From NCBI GenBank assembly GCA_016713025.1, contig JADJPZ010000004.1, positions 2,108,001 to 2,172,000 on the forward strand: 64,000 bases of DNA, written 5' to 3'. The DNA comes from Saprospiraceae bacterium. Lineage in GTDB: Bacteria; Bacteroidota; Bacteroidia; Chitinophagales; Saprospiraceae. A model generated the notes under the pieces. That model did not search any database. It was not told the origin of the DNA and saw only the letters and a list, made by a program, of their open reading frames with translations. Position numbers and translations under genes: made by a program. This document shows positions 16,236 through 25,240 of the stretch, one piece after another (position 1 is the stretch's first letter; every line of letters begins with the position of its first letter).

Positions 16236-16613
16236 TTATTTTGTTAGCTCAGCTTCGTAACCTCTCAGGATGTAATATGCAGCAGCAGGATTGGTGGCCA
16301 AAGGAATGTTGTGCACGTCACACAATCTCATCAGCATCTGTACATCGGGCTCATGTGGATGTTTGTCCAAGGGGTCTCTAAAAAAAATGACAACATCTAT
16401 TCCTCCTGTAGCCAACAATGCAGCAATCTGAGCATCACCACCTTTCGGACCTGAAAGCAAACATTCAACATCAAATCCTTCCTTGGCTATATGACCTCCG
16501 GTGGTGCCTGTCGCATAAATTTTTGCATTCTGGAGAAAGTGTTTATGAGCTACAACGAAGGAAACCATCTCAGGTTTTTTCCCATCATGAGCTATCAATC
16601 CTATCCTAAGCAT
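16236..16613 (-). CDS. mgsA: Methylglyoxal synthase
   Basis: 125 residues, cytoplasmic. Converts dihydroxyacetone phosphate to methylglyoxal and phosphate, a bypass of lower glycolysis under phosphate limitation. Family motifs are all present: IGLIAHDGKK, ATGTTGG, SGPKGGDAQI (catalytic Asp60 in GGD), FFRDPLDKHPHEPDV and NIPLATNPAAA. The length is slightly shorter than the ~150-residue E. coli enzyme but normal for the compact Bacteroidota form. It is followed downstream, on the plus strand, by nothing for 180 bp. Confidence 0.95.
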   Translation of the reverse strand: MLRIGLIAHDGKKPEMVSFVVAHKHFLQNAKIYATGTTGGHIAKEGFDVECLLSGPKGGDAQIAALLATGGIDVVIFFRDPLDKHPHEPDVQMLMRLCDVHNIPLATNPAAAYYILRGYEAELTK

Positions 16614-16694
16614 AGAGTAAATATTTTAATTGGTATGATAATCGTATTTATAAACAGCATTGGGTTTCAATAAGGGGAAATTATCTCCAACTTT

Positions 16695-18128
16695 CTAAGG
16701 TACTACAAAAGTATAAGGGTACTCTCCTGGAAATTTGGGATAAAAACCCTCTAAAATGACGGATTTACCTTTGAAATCTTCTAATATTTTTCTAAATTGT
16801 GACATACCGGAAATCTTTACATTATTTATTTTGGTGATGATGTAGTCCGGTTCCATTTTTGTGTTTGCCACGATACTTCCGTTCCTGATACTTATTACTT
16901 TTACACCGCCAGGCGTGAATATCGCTTTTTCATAACTGTCCAATTCTCTGACTTCAATCCCAAGTTCCTTAAAAGCTCCATCAGCAGCAATTCCAATAAG
17001 ATCGGTAGTATTTAGTTGATTTCTCAAAATAGGAAAAGCAGTTTTTTTATCTTTACTCCTGATATAGATGATTTGAAGTTTTTCTCCCGGCCTGTATTGA
17101 CCCAAAATTTCCATAAATTCAGAAGTATTGTTTATTTTAACATTATTGACACTGATGATGACATCATTGGGACGAATACCTGCCTCATAAGCACCACCAT
17201 CCTTGGTCACATGTGATATCAAAACCCCGGAAACTTCACTCAAGCTCATTTCTTCGGCCATTTTATTATCAATATTTTCGATATCCACACCCAACCAACC
17301 TCTTTGTACAGTGCCAAATTCTTTGAGGTCAGCCACTACTTTCCTGGCAAGGTTGGCTGGAATTGCAAAAGAAAAACCTTCATATCTTCCGGATTCACTC
17401 ATAATAGCAGTAGAAACCCCAACCAGCAGGCCAGCCGTACTCACAAGAGCACCACCGCTGCTACCCGGATTAAAAGCTGCATCAGTTTGTATGAAAGATT
17501 CTATACCTTGATTTTCAAGCAGATTGATACTTCTGGCTTTTGCGCTTACAATACCGGCGGTAACTGATGATTGAAGTCTGAAAGGATTACCTACTGCCAG
17601 CACCCACTCTCCTATCCGTAACGAATCAGAATTACCAAAAGATAAAAAGTCTGCATTTTCCACTTCTATTTTTAATAAGGCAAGGTCAGTATTTTTATCT
17701 GCACCAATAAGTTTTGCCATGTATGTCCTGTTATCATTAAGGGTCACTTCGATCTTTGAAGCTGAATGGATAACATGCTGGTTTGTGACAATGTAACCAT
17801 CGGAGCTTATAAGGACTCCCGATCCCGTACTGGAATAGTTTTGCAACACAATTTCATCCGGACGAATGATGGACTTAATAAAAACCACCGCTTTCCTGCT
17901 TGCCTCCGCAGCAGAGATAAAATCTGAAGGGTGAGATGATCTGAAAATCCGGTCCATTTTGTCAGAAAATACCCATTCATGCTCCGCCACCATTTTCGCT
18001 TGCTTTCTTACTTCATCCTCAGATGAGATATTTTTTACCACTCCAAAATGATATAAAGCAATAAGACAAAAAGTAACCGTCAGCGTCAAACTAAGTTGAT
18101 AAAAAAAATATCTTCTGTCTATCTTCAA
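16695..18128 (-). CDS. HtrA/Deg-family periplasmic serine protease with PDZ domains
   Basis: 477 residues. One N-terminal membrane segment (about 8-30) acts as anchor or uncleaved signal. The trypsin-like domain shows the triad His118 (TNQHVI), Asp148 (NTDLALL) and Ser224 (NPGSSGGA). PDZ 1 lies at about 270-355 (GWLGVDIENID ... GIRPNDVIISVNN). A second, more divergent PDZ region at about 375-470 (GIEVRELDSYE ... MEPDYIITKINN) follows. It degrades or refolds damaged envelope proteins. Divergent from dapF, with separate promoters in between. Confidence 0.93.
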   Translation of the reverse strand: MKIDRRYFFYQLSLTLTVTFCLIALYHFGVVKNISSEDEVRKQAKMVAEHEWVFSDKMDRIFRSSHPSDFISAAEASRKAVVFIKSIIRPDEIVLQNYSSTGSGVLISSDGYIVTNQHVIHSASKIEVTLNDNRTYMAKLIGADKNTDLALLKIEVENADFLSFGNSDSLRIGEWVLAVGNPFRLQSSVTAGIVSAKARSINLLENQGIESFIQTDAAFNPGSSGGALVSTAGLLVGVSTAIMSESGRYEGFSFAIPANLARKVVADLKEFGTVQRGWLGVDIENIDNKMAEEMSLSEVSGVLISHVTKDGGAYEAGIRPNDVIISVNNVKINNTSEFMEILGQYRPGEKLQIIYIRSKDKKTAFPILRNQLNTTDLIGIAADGAFKELGIEVRELDSYEKAIFTPGGVKVISIRNGSIVANTKMEPDYIITKINNVKISGMSQFRKILEDFKGKSVILEGFYPKFPGEYPYTFVVP

Positions 18129-18159
18129 TTTATATATTATATTTAATCAAAATATGATG

Positions 18160-18167
18160 CAAATATA
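18160..18167 (-). promoter_or_regulatory. Promoter -7 box for the HtrA gene
   Basis: TATATTTG on the minus strand, 32 bp before the HtrA ATG. Confidence 0.4.
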
Positions 18168-18200
18168 CATGTTTTGATATTTAAGTGTATAAAATATTAT

Positions 18201-18208
18201 TACTTTTG
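18201..18208 (+). promoter_or_regulatory. Promoter -7 box for dapF
   Basis: TACTTTTG, 60 bp before the dapF ATG. A TTTG lies at 18173-18176 with a longer than usual spacer. Confidence 0.45.
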
Positions 18209-18267
18209 AGTTTTAAAACATTGATTTAACGCACAATTGGAATTTTTGATATAAAATATTACAATCA

Positions 18268-19056
18268 ATGAAATTGCATTTTCATAAATATCAGGGTACC
18301 GGTAATGATTTTATCATGGTGGATCAGAGAAATCAACAATATCTTCGTCATGATGATCATAAAAAAATCAGGCAGCTTTGTGACAGAAGGTTTGGAATAG
18401 GTGCAGATGGACTTATTCTACTTGAAAATGCTGCGGATACTGACTTCAGGATGATTTATTATAATGCAGATGGCAGACAAGGCTCCATGTGTGGTAATGG
18501 AGGCAGGTGTATATTAGCTTTTGCACATGCTTTGGGAGTTTTCAGAAAAGAATCTACATTTTCTGCTATAGATGGTGATCACCAAGGTAAAATAGATGAA
18601 CGTGCTATAGTGAGCCTCCATATGCAAGATGTAAACCATATACAAAGATTTGACAATGATACTTATGAACTCAATACCGGTTCACCCCATTATGTGACTT
18701 TTTGTAATGAAATACCAACAAACATTGCGCTGGAAGGTGCCAAAATCAGGTACAATGAGACATATAAAAAAGAAGGCATCAACGTAAATTTTTCAAAAAT
18801 CATCGATACTGCCATCACAGTTGCTACCTATGAAAGAGGTGTGGAAGATGAAACCTACTCCTGTGGTACCGGGGTTACGGCAGTGGCCCTCAGCTTCTCG
18901 TTAAAACAAAATTTACATGGAAAAAATATCATACAAATAACAACAAAAGGCGGTCATTTGAAAGTTGAATTTGAAAGAATTCTTGATAATCAATTTACAA
19001 ATATCTGGCTGTCAGGACCTGCTGAAAAAGTGTATGAAGGGGAGATTTTGCTGTAA
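18268..19056 (+). CDS. dapF: Diaminopimelate epimerase
   Basis: 262 residues. Interconverts LL- and meso-diaminopimelate for lysine and peptidoglycan synthesis without a cofactor. It uses two cysteines as acid/base: Cys75 in GSMCGNGGRC and Cys199 in TYSCGTGVTA. The start KLHFHKYQGTGNDFIMVD is the classic DapF N-terminus. Complete and of normal length. It is a monocistronic unit divergent from the HtrA gene. Confidence 0.96.
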   Translation: MKLHFHKYQGTGNDFIMVDQRNQQYLRHDDHKKIRQLCDRRFGIGADGLILLENAADTDFRMIYYNADGRQGSMCGNGGRCILAFAHALGVFRKESTFSAIDGDHQGKIDERAIVSLHMQDVNHIQRFDNDTYELNTGSPHYVTFCNEIPTNIALEGAKIRYNETYKKEGINVNFSKIIDTAITVATYERGVEDETYSCGTGVTAVALSFSLKQNLHGKNIIQITTKGGHLKVEFERILDNQFTNIWLSGPAEKVYEGEILL

Positions 19057-19721
19057 CAGGCTCCAATTTTAAAATTGTAACTGGTTTACAAATGTGATGG
19101 TAATTCCTTTTGATGATAGATTCTAATTGACAATTCAAAATTTTAGCTTTTTTGCTAATTGAGCAAATTTTTTGATGTTTTTATATTGGTTTTCAAGATT
19201 TATATTAGTCATTTTCAAATCTCAACTTTAAGGTAGGATGAAAAAAAAGCGTGGCCGTTCCGGTACGCGGAGCGATTTAGCGGAACTAGACTTTTTTGTT
19301 TACTTTTTTTCTGAGTAAGCATTCCAAAGGAATATGGGAGAGCAAAAGATGAAAAAAAGTATAACTGAACGAACCTTACAGGTGATGCATGACAATGCAT
19401 CAAGTGAAGGCACCCGACAGGGATAGGAAGCGCGGACTGCCTGAAAGGCAGTTAAACTTGAGCGACAAAGCCAAGTAAATGAAGATTGTCCAATTATTAC
19501 GCTCGAATCAAATTTAAGCTTGTCTTTTTCATTGACATCAATATAGAAATAACTGTGCAAAATGTTGCACATACAGACTTCATTATAAACAATATACATG
19601 TTTAACTAGGAGTATTTTGAGTTTAATTATTAAGTTAACAAAGTAGAAGTAGAATCATTTTACCTCTATTATTTAAACTTAATGTTATTACGACTGTTTT
19701 CAGGTCTAATCGTATAGCTTT
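19057..19721. other. Gene-free stretch with degenerate repeat
   Basis: 665 bp without a credible gene. About 19233-19480 resembles the dispersed GGTTACTTTTTT-type sequence at the window start (here GAACTAGACTTTTTTGTTTA ... GAAAAAAAGTATAACTGAAC) and is locally GC-richer than its surroundings. Small minus-strand ORFs here look like translations of that repeat. The rest is AT-rich. Confidence 0.6.
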
Positions 19722-20816
19722 ATGATAGGATGGCAATTCAGTGATTTTCAAGCAGATGATAATGATGATCCTTTTGAAAGATTATTTAAAATCTTCAAAG
19801 ATCTTTTGGTACATACTTCAGGAGATGTATCAGAAGCATTGGCATGGTTGACTGAACTTGACAAGCACTACAAGCTTACAGATAAAAACTATGGTATTGC
19901 AGATTTTATAAAGGATCTGGAAGAAAAAGGTTATATATCTCAAGGAGGAAAAGCTAATTTTGCTGACCATCATCCTACTGCTAAAATGGAATTGGCACTA
20001 CGCAGACAAGCCTTGGATGATATATTTGATCAGCTTAAAAAATCAAAACAAGGAAATCATACTACTAAGCTCACAGGACAAGGAGATGAGATTACTTCAG
20101 AGCTCAGACCATTTGTATTTGGTGATACTCCTGAAAATATTGCACTATCTGAAACAATAAAAAATGCCCAAATCAATCATGGGATCGAAGATTTCAAATT
20201 GACAGAAGACGATTTACAAATCCATGAGACATACTACAAAAGCCAGACAAGTACTGTACTCATGATTGATATATCCCACTCTATGATACTATATGGGGAG
20301 GATAGAATCACACCAGCCAAAAAAGTGGCGATGGCACTCTCAGAGTTGATCATCTCCAGGTATCCGAAAGACACACTCGACATCATTGTATTCGGAGATG
20401 ATGCCTGGGCTATTGAAATCAAAGATCTACCTTATCTTCAGGTGGGACCATATCATACCAACACAGTGGCCGGTCTGGAACTGGCTATGGAAATCCTCAG
20501 AAAACGAAAAAATCCAAATAAGCAGATCATGATGATCACGGATGGAAAACCGACATGCATCAAAAAAGGAAAACAATACTATAAAAACAGCTTTGGTCTT
20601 GATCGAAAAATACTCACACGCACATTGGGCCTGGCTGCGAGCTGCAGGAAAATAAATATTCCCATAACCACATTTATGATTGCACGAGATCCATATCTGG
20701 TCAATTTTGTGGATCAGTTTACCAAAGCCAATAACGGAAAAGCTTTCTATTCTTCCCTCGAAGGACTTGGTGAGTTTATTTTTATGGACTACAAACAAAA
20801 GCGAAGGAAAAACTGA
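19722..20816 (+). CDS. VWA-domain protein
   Basis: 364 residues, no signal peptide, so probably cytoplasmic. An N-terminal helical, acidic region (1-170) precedes a von Willebrand factor A domain. It has a full MIDAS metal site: DISHS (183-187), a Thr in HTNT (246-248) and Asp274 in MITDGKPT. In many Bacteroidota similar proteins sit next to a MoxR-type AAA+ ATPase and assist metal-dependent assembly. No such gene is adjacent here, so any partner is elsewhere. The downstream EEP gene has its own promoter. Confidence 0.85.
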   Translation: MIGWQFSDFQADDNDDPFERLFKIFKDLLVHTSGDVSEALAWLTELDKHYKLTDKNYGIADFIKDLEEKGYISQGGKANFADHHPTAKMELALRRQALDDIFDQLKKSKQGNHTTKLTGQGDEITSELRPFVFGDTPENIALSETIKNAQINHGIEDFKLTEDDLQIHETYYKSQTSTVLMIDISHSMILYGEDRITPAKKVAMALSELIISRYPKDTLDIIVFGDDAWAIEIKDLPYLQVGPYHTNTVAGLELAMEILRKRKNPNKQIMMITDGKPTCIKKGKQYYKNSFGLDRKILTRTLGLAASCRKINIPITTFMIARDPYLVNFVDQFTKANNGKAFYSSLEGLGEFIFMDYKQKRRKN

Positions 20817-20900
20817 TTCTTTCCCTTTTTTAAATGAAAAGAAATTCTAAATTTGTTTTGATCAATTGGTAATTTCTGGGTCAATTCAGGTGTTAATTTA

Positions 20901-20908
20901 TACCTTTG
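20901..20908 (+). promoter_or_regulatory. Promoter -7 box for the EEP nuclease gene
   Basis: TACCTTTG, 20 bp before the ATG at 20928. Confidence 0.5.
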
Positions 20909-20927
20909 TGTATAATATAATTTTTGA

Positions 20928-21971
20928 ATGAAAATCCTTATTTTAATAGCAGGCTGCACATTGGTTCTTTTTAATCCTTTTTATGCCCAGGATGCCGGCA
21001 AATATAAAATAGTGAGTATTGGCTTTTACAATCTTGAAAACCTCTTTGATACAGTGGATGATACCTTGATCAATGATGAAGAGTTTTTGCCCGAAGGTGC
21101 AAGGTCATGGACTACAGAAAGATATCAGGAAAAACTTACAAACATGGCTTATGTGATATCACAGATAGGGTTGCCGGATGTTGCCGCAGGTTTGTCTGTA
21201 TTAGGAGTATCAGAAATAGAAAATCGTAAAGTGCTTGAGGATTTAGTCATGCAGCCAGCCATCAAAAACAGAAATTATCAAATTGTCCATTATGATTCTC
21301 CCGATGGACGCGGAGTGGATGTAGGTTTGCTTTATAATCCGTCACATTTCACGCCGGTTTATAGCCGCCCTATACCTCTCATTAATTACAGTGAAGGTCA
21401 GGTTCAAAAAACAAGAGATGTGCTATATGTGAAAGGTGTTTTAGATTCTGATACATTGCATATTTTGGTCAATCATTGGCCCTCAAGAAGTGGCGGTGAA
21501 GCAAGGACTGCCCCATACAGAAATAATGGTGCAAAACTTTGCAGAAAAATTGTGGATTCTCTATTTGTTCATGATTCCGAATCCAGAGTTTTGATTATGG
21601 GGGACCTCAATGATGATCCCACCAATGAGAGTATCAAATCACACCTCAGAGCCGTCTCAAATATCAAAGACATCAGAAAATCGGGCTTATTTAATCCATA
21701 TGAAGACTATTTTCGCAGAGGTCAGGGATCCAATGCTTACAGAGATGCCTGGAGTTTGTTTGATCAAATCATTCTCAGCCGTGGATTTACAGGCAAAAAG
21801 TCTTTCGGTTATCAATACTTCAAAGCTAATATATTTAATAAAAAATTTCTGGTGCAGCCTTCAGGACAATATAAAGGCTACCCATTACGGACTTTCGCAG
21901 GTGATACTTATCAGGGCGGATATAGTGACCACTTTCCTGCTTATATATACCTGACAAAAGAATTCAAATGA
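20928..21971 (+). CDS. Secreted endonuclease/exonuclease/phosphatase-family protein
   Basis: 347 residues with a signal peptide (cleavage after FYAQ). All EEP catalytic blocks are visible: FYNLENLFDT, GVSEIEN (metal-binding Glu), LVNHWPSRSGG (catalytic His), MGDLNDDP (Asp and Asn) and YSDHFP near the C-terminus. Members hydrolyse phosphodiesters in DNA, lipids or nucleotides. Export suggests scavenging of extracellular DNA or phosphate esters, though the substrate is unproven. It starts a run of same-strand genes that reaches the porin at 23929. Confidence 0.9.
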   Translation: MKILILIAGCTLVLFNPFYAQDAGKYKIVSIGFYNLENLFDTVDDTLINDEEFLPEGARSWTTERYQEKLTNMAYVISQIGLPDVAAGLSVLGVSEIENRKVLEDLVMQPAIKNRNYQIVHYDSPDGRGVDVGLLYNPSHFTPVYSRPIPLINYSEGQVQKTRDVLYVKGVLDSDTLHILVNHWPSRSGGEARTAPYRNNGAKLCRKIVDSLFVHDSESRVLIMGDLNDDPTNESIKSHLRAVSNIKDIRKSGLFNPYEDYFRRGQGSNAYRDAWSLFDQIILSRGFTGKKSFGYQYFKANIFNKKFLVQPSGQYKGYPLRTFAGDTYQGGYSDHFPAYIYLTKEFK

Positions 21972-21992
21972 AATGAGCATAAGTAGTAACAC

Positions 21993-22142
21993 ATGCCCGA
22001 CAAACGTGTTCAGACGGATACAAACAGTGATGATTATTTTAATGCGAAACGAGAGTTCGATAACACCATAGATGGAGATAAATTATCAATTCTATCAGGC
22101 ATCTTTAAACAGACATTCAGAGAATGCCAATTAAAAAAATAA
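21993..22142 (+). CDS. Possible 49-residue protein
   Basis: ATG at 21993 to TAA at 22142, starting MPDKRVQTDTNSDDYFNAKR, acidic/basic and soluble. It fits exactly between the EEP gene and the propeller gene, leaving 4 bp before the next ATG, which favours translation as part of the operon. I recognise no family. It could also be a decayed gene end. Confidence 0.35.
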   Translation: MPDKRVQTDTNSDDYFNAKREFDNTIDGDKLSILSGIFKQTFRECQLKK

Positions 22143-22146
22143 ACAG

Positions 22147-23923
22147 ATGAATTCAAATTATTTCAATACCATTTTAGTTCTTTGTGCCTTCCTGCTCCAC
22201 TCGCTGGTAGCCATACCTCAAAATTCAGCTGAAAAGATCAAAATCAAAGCTCTGTTTTTGACCGAATCTGACAGTAGAATTCGGAATATTAAAATCCTTG
22301 ATGATGAGTTCATCTGGATAGCTTCGTCCGGCGGATTAATACAAGCTGACAAAAATGGTCATTTCATAAAATTGCATTTCGAAAATTCTGAAATTGTAGA
22401 TATCATTTCGGACAATAAAGGAACTATTTGGGTTGCATCTTTAAACTCTCTTTTCAGTTTAAATGACGGTCAGGAATATGCTCTGGATCATCCGACAGCA
22501 ACTATTAAAGGCATCACCTACATCAAAGGCAGCATATGGATAGGTAGCAATGCCGGTTTGTTTCAATTCAATACCGTATCAACAAAGTACAAGCTACATG
22601 ATACCAAAAATTCAAAACTTGCCAGCAATCAAATCAATTTTGTCCATGCAGACCGACATCATATTTTATGGGTAGGTACATCAAAAGGATATATTCGAAT
22701 AGAAAATGACAAATGGGAACTACAGGATAAAAATTACCAAATGCTGGCAACATGTGAAAATGATGAAGGGCAATGGATTGCCACACAGGAAGATATGTTT
22801 CTTGTCAATAAGTTCAATAGATTATTTCCTGTAAAGCTTGAAAAAGATCAATATAAAGGTCGGATAAATAGTTTTGTGATAGACTCTAAGGGAAAGATTT
22901 ATATTGCATCAGACATCTTGTCATGTTATGATCCTTATAAAGAAAAAGTGGAAAATTTTTCAGATGACGCTTCCATTTTAAGTAAAGCGGCGCTTAGCTT
23001 GGGTTGTGACAAAAAAGACAATATTTGGGTTGGAACAGATGGTGCCGGGCTTTATAATCTAATATTTGAAGAAACTGAAGACCAGCAATTGTATAGTACT
23101 TGCATCATCCTGGCACCCATCAAATGTTTTGGAGATAAAAATGGGTCAATGAAAGTAAGCGTAAATGGTGGAAAACCACCCTACCGGTACTTATGGGAAA
23201 ATGGCGAGACGACGGACGTAATCAAAAAATCTGTCATCCGGAACATTTAGTGTCACAGTGGATGATCATGAAGGCAAGACAACTACTGCGACAGGAAGAC
23301 TTTCAGAACCAAAGTTAATTGTTATTACAAATACAGAAAGTTCACAAGTCAATAATCCTTCGAAACCGGATGGAAAAATTGCCATTAGTGTAAATGGTGG
23401 AACGAGCCCCTATCAATTCTATTGGTCCAACAATCAGAAAACAAAAAATATAAATGGACTATCTGCCGGACTATACACTATTACTGTAACAGATAAAAAT
23501 GGTTGCTCCAACAAGGGTGATTTCTTGGTGAAAAGAGAAAAATACATTCCTGATCTGGAAATCTCTAAGGTAACAGTGGGTCAAAAACTAAGGATCAATG
23601 AACTAAACTTTAAGGCCGATTCTTCCAACATCACAAGTGAAAACTATGATATTCTTGACGAAGTATATATGTTTCTCAATGCAAATAAATCCGTAATTGT
23701 AGAAATAGGCGGGCACACCAACACAATACCACCTCATGAATATTGCGATCAGCTGTCTTCGGCAAGAGCCAAAGGAATAGCTGATTACCTCATAAAAAGA
23801 GGGATTGATATAAAAAGGGTCAGCTCCAAAGGATATGGCAAAAGGGAACCGCTGACCGATAGCGAGTCACTTCAGGGAAGGCAAAGAAATCAAAGGGTTG
23901 AAATCAAAATTCTTCAAATATAA
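22147..23923 (+). CDS. Two-component-regulator-propeller / SprB-repeat / OmpA protein (frameshifted)
   Basis: Read as one gene split by a frameshift (367-codon part to 23250, then a part to 23923). It has a signal peptide, then a beta-propeller with repeats such as IWIASSGGL, IWVASLNSL, LWVGTSKGY and IWVGTDGAGLYN. Two SprB-like immunoglobulin repeats follow (GGKPPYRYLWENGETT; GGTSPYQFYWSNNQKT ... GLYTITVTDKNGC), then a C-terminal OmpA domain (EIGGHTNTIP ... SSARAKGIADYLIKRGID). An extra A in the run at 23224-23229 breaks the first repeat. Removing it gives DVIKNLSSGTFSVTVDDHEG and a continuous reading frame. It is likely an envelope protein tied to peptidoglycan. The porin gene follows after 5 bp. 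Confidence 0.82.
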
Positions 23924-23928
23924 TTCAT

Positions 23929-25139
23929 ATGATTATGAATCTAAAAACAGGAGTTCTTTTCTTATTTTTTTATATTTTAGTAAGCTATCCATTAACGTAC
24001 TCTCAGAAACAAAGAGACGTTGATATCAGTAATCTCCCCTATTACAATTTTGGAAAAGGTGTAGGACTCACTTCACCTGACAGCCTTTTTCAGTTCAACA
24101 TCAGGTTCAGGATGCAAAACAGATTTAGTTTTATCCAAAATGATGGTAGGGAAGCTGCCATTGACGGTCAGATAAGAAGGTTGAGATTGAGGTTTGATGG
24201 ATTTGTCGGTAGTCCTGCATTTCTGTATGTCTTACAGTTATCATTTGCTCCGGGAGATGTAGGCGAAATTGAAGCAGGAGAAAATCTTAATATCATAAGG
24301 GATGCCGTAGTTTATTACAGAGCATCCCCAAAGTGGAATTTTGGTTTTGGGCAAACCAAGTTGCCGGGCAACAGACAGCGAGTCAATAGCAGTGGGGCGT
24401 TGCAACTATCAGACAGAACCATCAGCAATTCCAGATTCAATATCGACAGGGATTTCGGATTTTTATCAATATGATCAATGAATATCAGGATCAATTTTCC
24501 TGGAATATAAAATCTGCATTAACCACAGGTGACGGAAGGAATTTTACAAAGTCACCGGACAATGGTCTCGCCTATACCGGTAAAGTAGAATTACTCCCAT
24601 TTGGCAGATTTACCAAAGATGGAGTCTTTTTTGAAGGTGATATCATCAGAGAGAAAAAACCAAAACTTATGCTATCAGCTGCTTACCATTTTAATCATAA
24701 AGCAAAGAGACAGGCAGGAGTATTGGGGGATGACCTATTTCAGCCAAGGGATTTGAAATCTTTATTAGTTGACGCTATTTTTAAATACAAAGGCTTTGCA
24801 TTCATGTCCAGTTATATGAGTCGTGATGTAACAGATCCAATATTACGGGACATAACAGGTACAACCTATATTTATAAAGGGCATGGCATAGATTTTCAAT
24901 CCAGCTATTTTATAACTAAAAATTGGGAAATCATAGGGCGTATGTCAAAAGTAACACCTTCCACTGAAATTAAATCAGCATTTCCTGTCCATCAACAATA
25001 TACATTGGGATTCACAAAGTACATATGGGAGCATGCTTTCAAAATCCAGCTGGAAGCCAACCTGGATCGATTATCACATCATAATGGTGAAACAAAAAAC
25101 AATATTTATACTAGGCTTCAAATTGAAATGGGGATATAG
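23929..25139 (+). CDS. Phosphate-selective porin (OprO/OprP type) with frameshift
   Basis: Two reading frames, 23929-24474 and 24471-25139, form one outer-membrane beta-barrel protein. The start has a signal peptide (ending TYSQ) followed by FQFNIRFRMQNRF and IRRLRLRFDGFV, typical of the porin O/P family. The C-terminus shows alternating beta strands and ends in LQIEMGI. The frame is lost at the T-run 24460-24464; one more T would give DFGFFINMINEYQDQFSWN. It probably passes anionic solutes; phosphate is a family-level guess. It is the last gene of the run starting at 20928, and the neighbouring EEP phosphodiesterase fits phosphate scavenging. Confidence 0.82.
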
Positions 25140-25240
25140 GGAGGGAAAGCTAACTCATTTGTGTAAAACAGGCATATTGTATTCCAAAACACTTTGAATT
25201 AGAATCTTTTTTGTATTTTTATGTGTCGAAACAAAAAAAA

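Noticed and set aside
19300..19599. 99-residue minus-strand ORF
   Set aside because: It overlaps a degenerate dispersed repeat; similar translations arise from such repeats and it has no start context.
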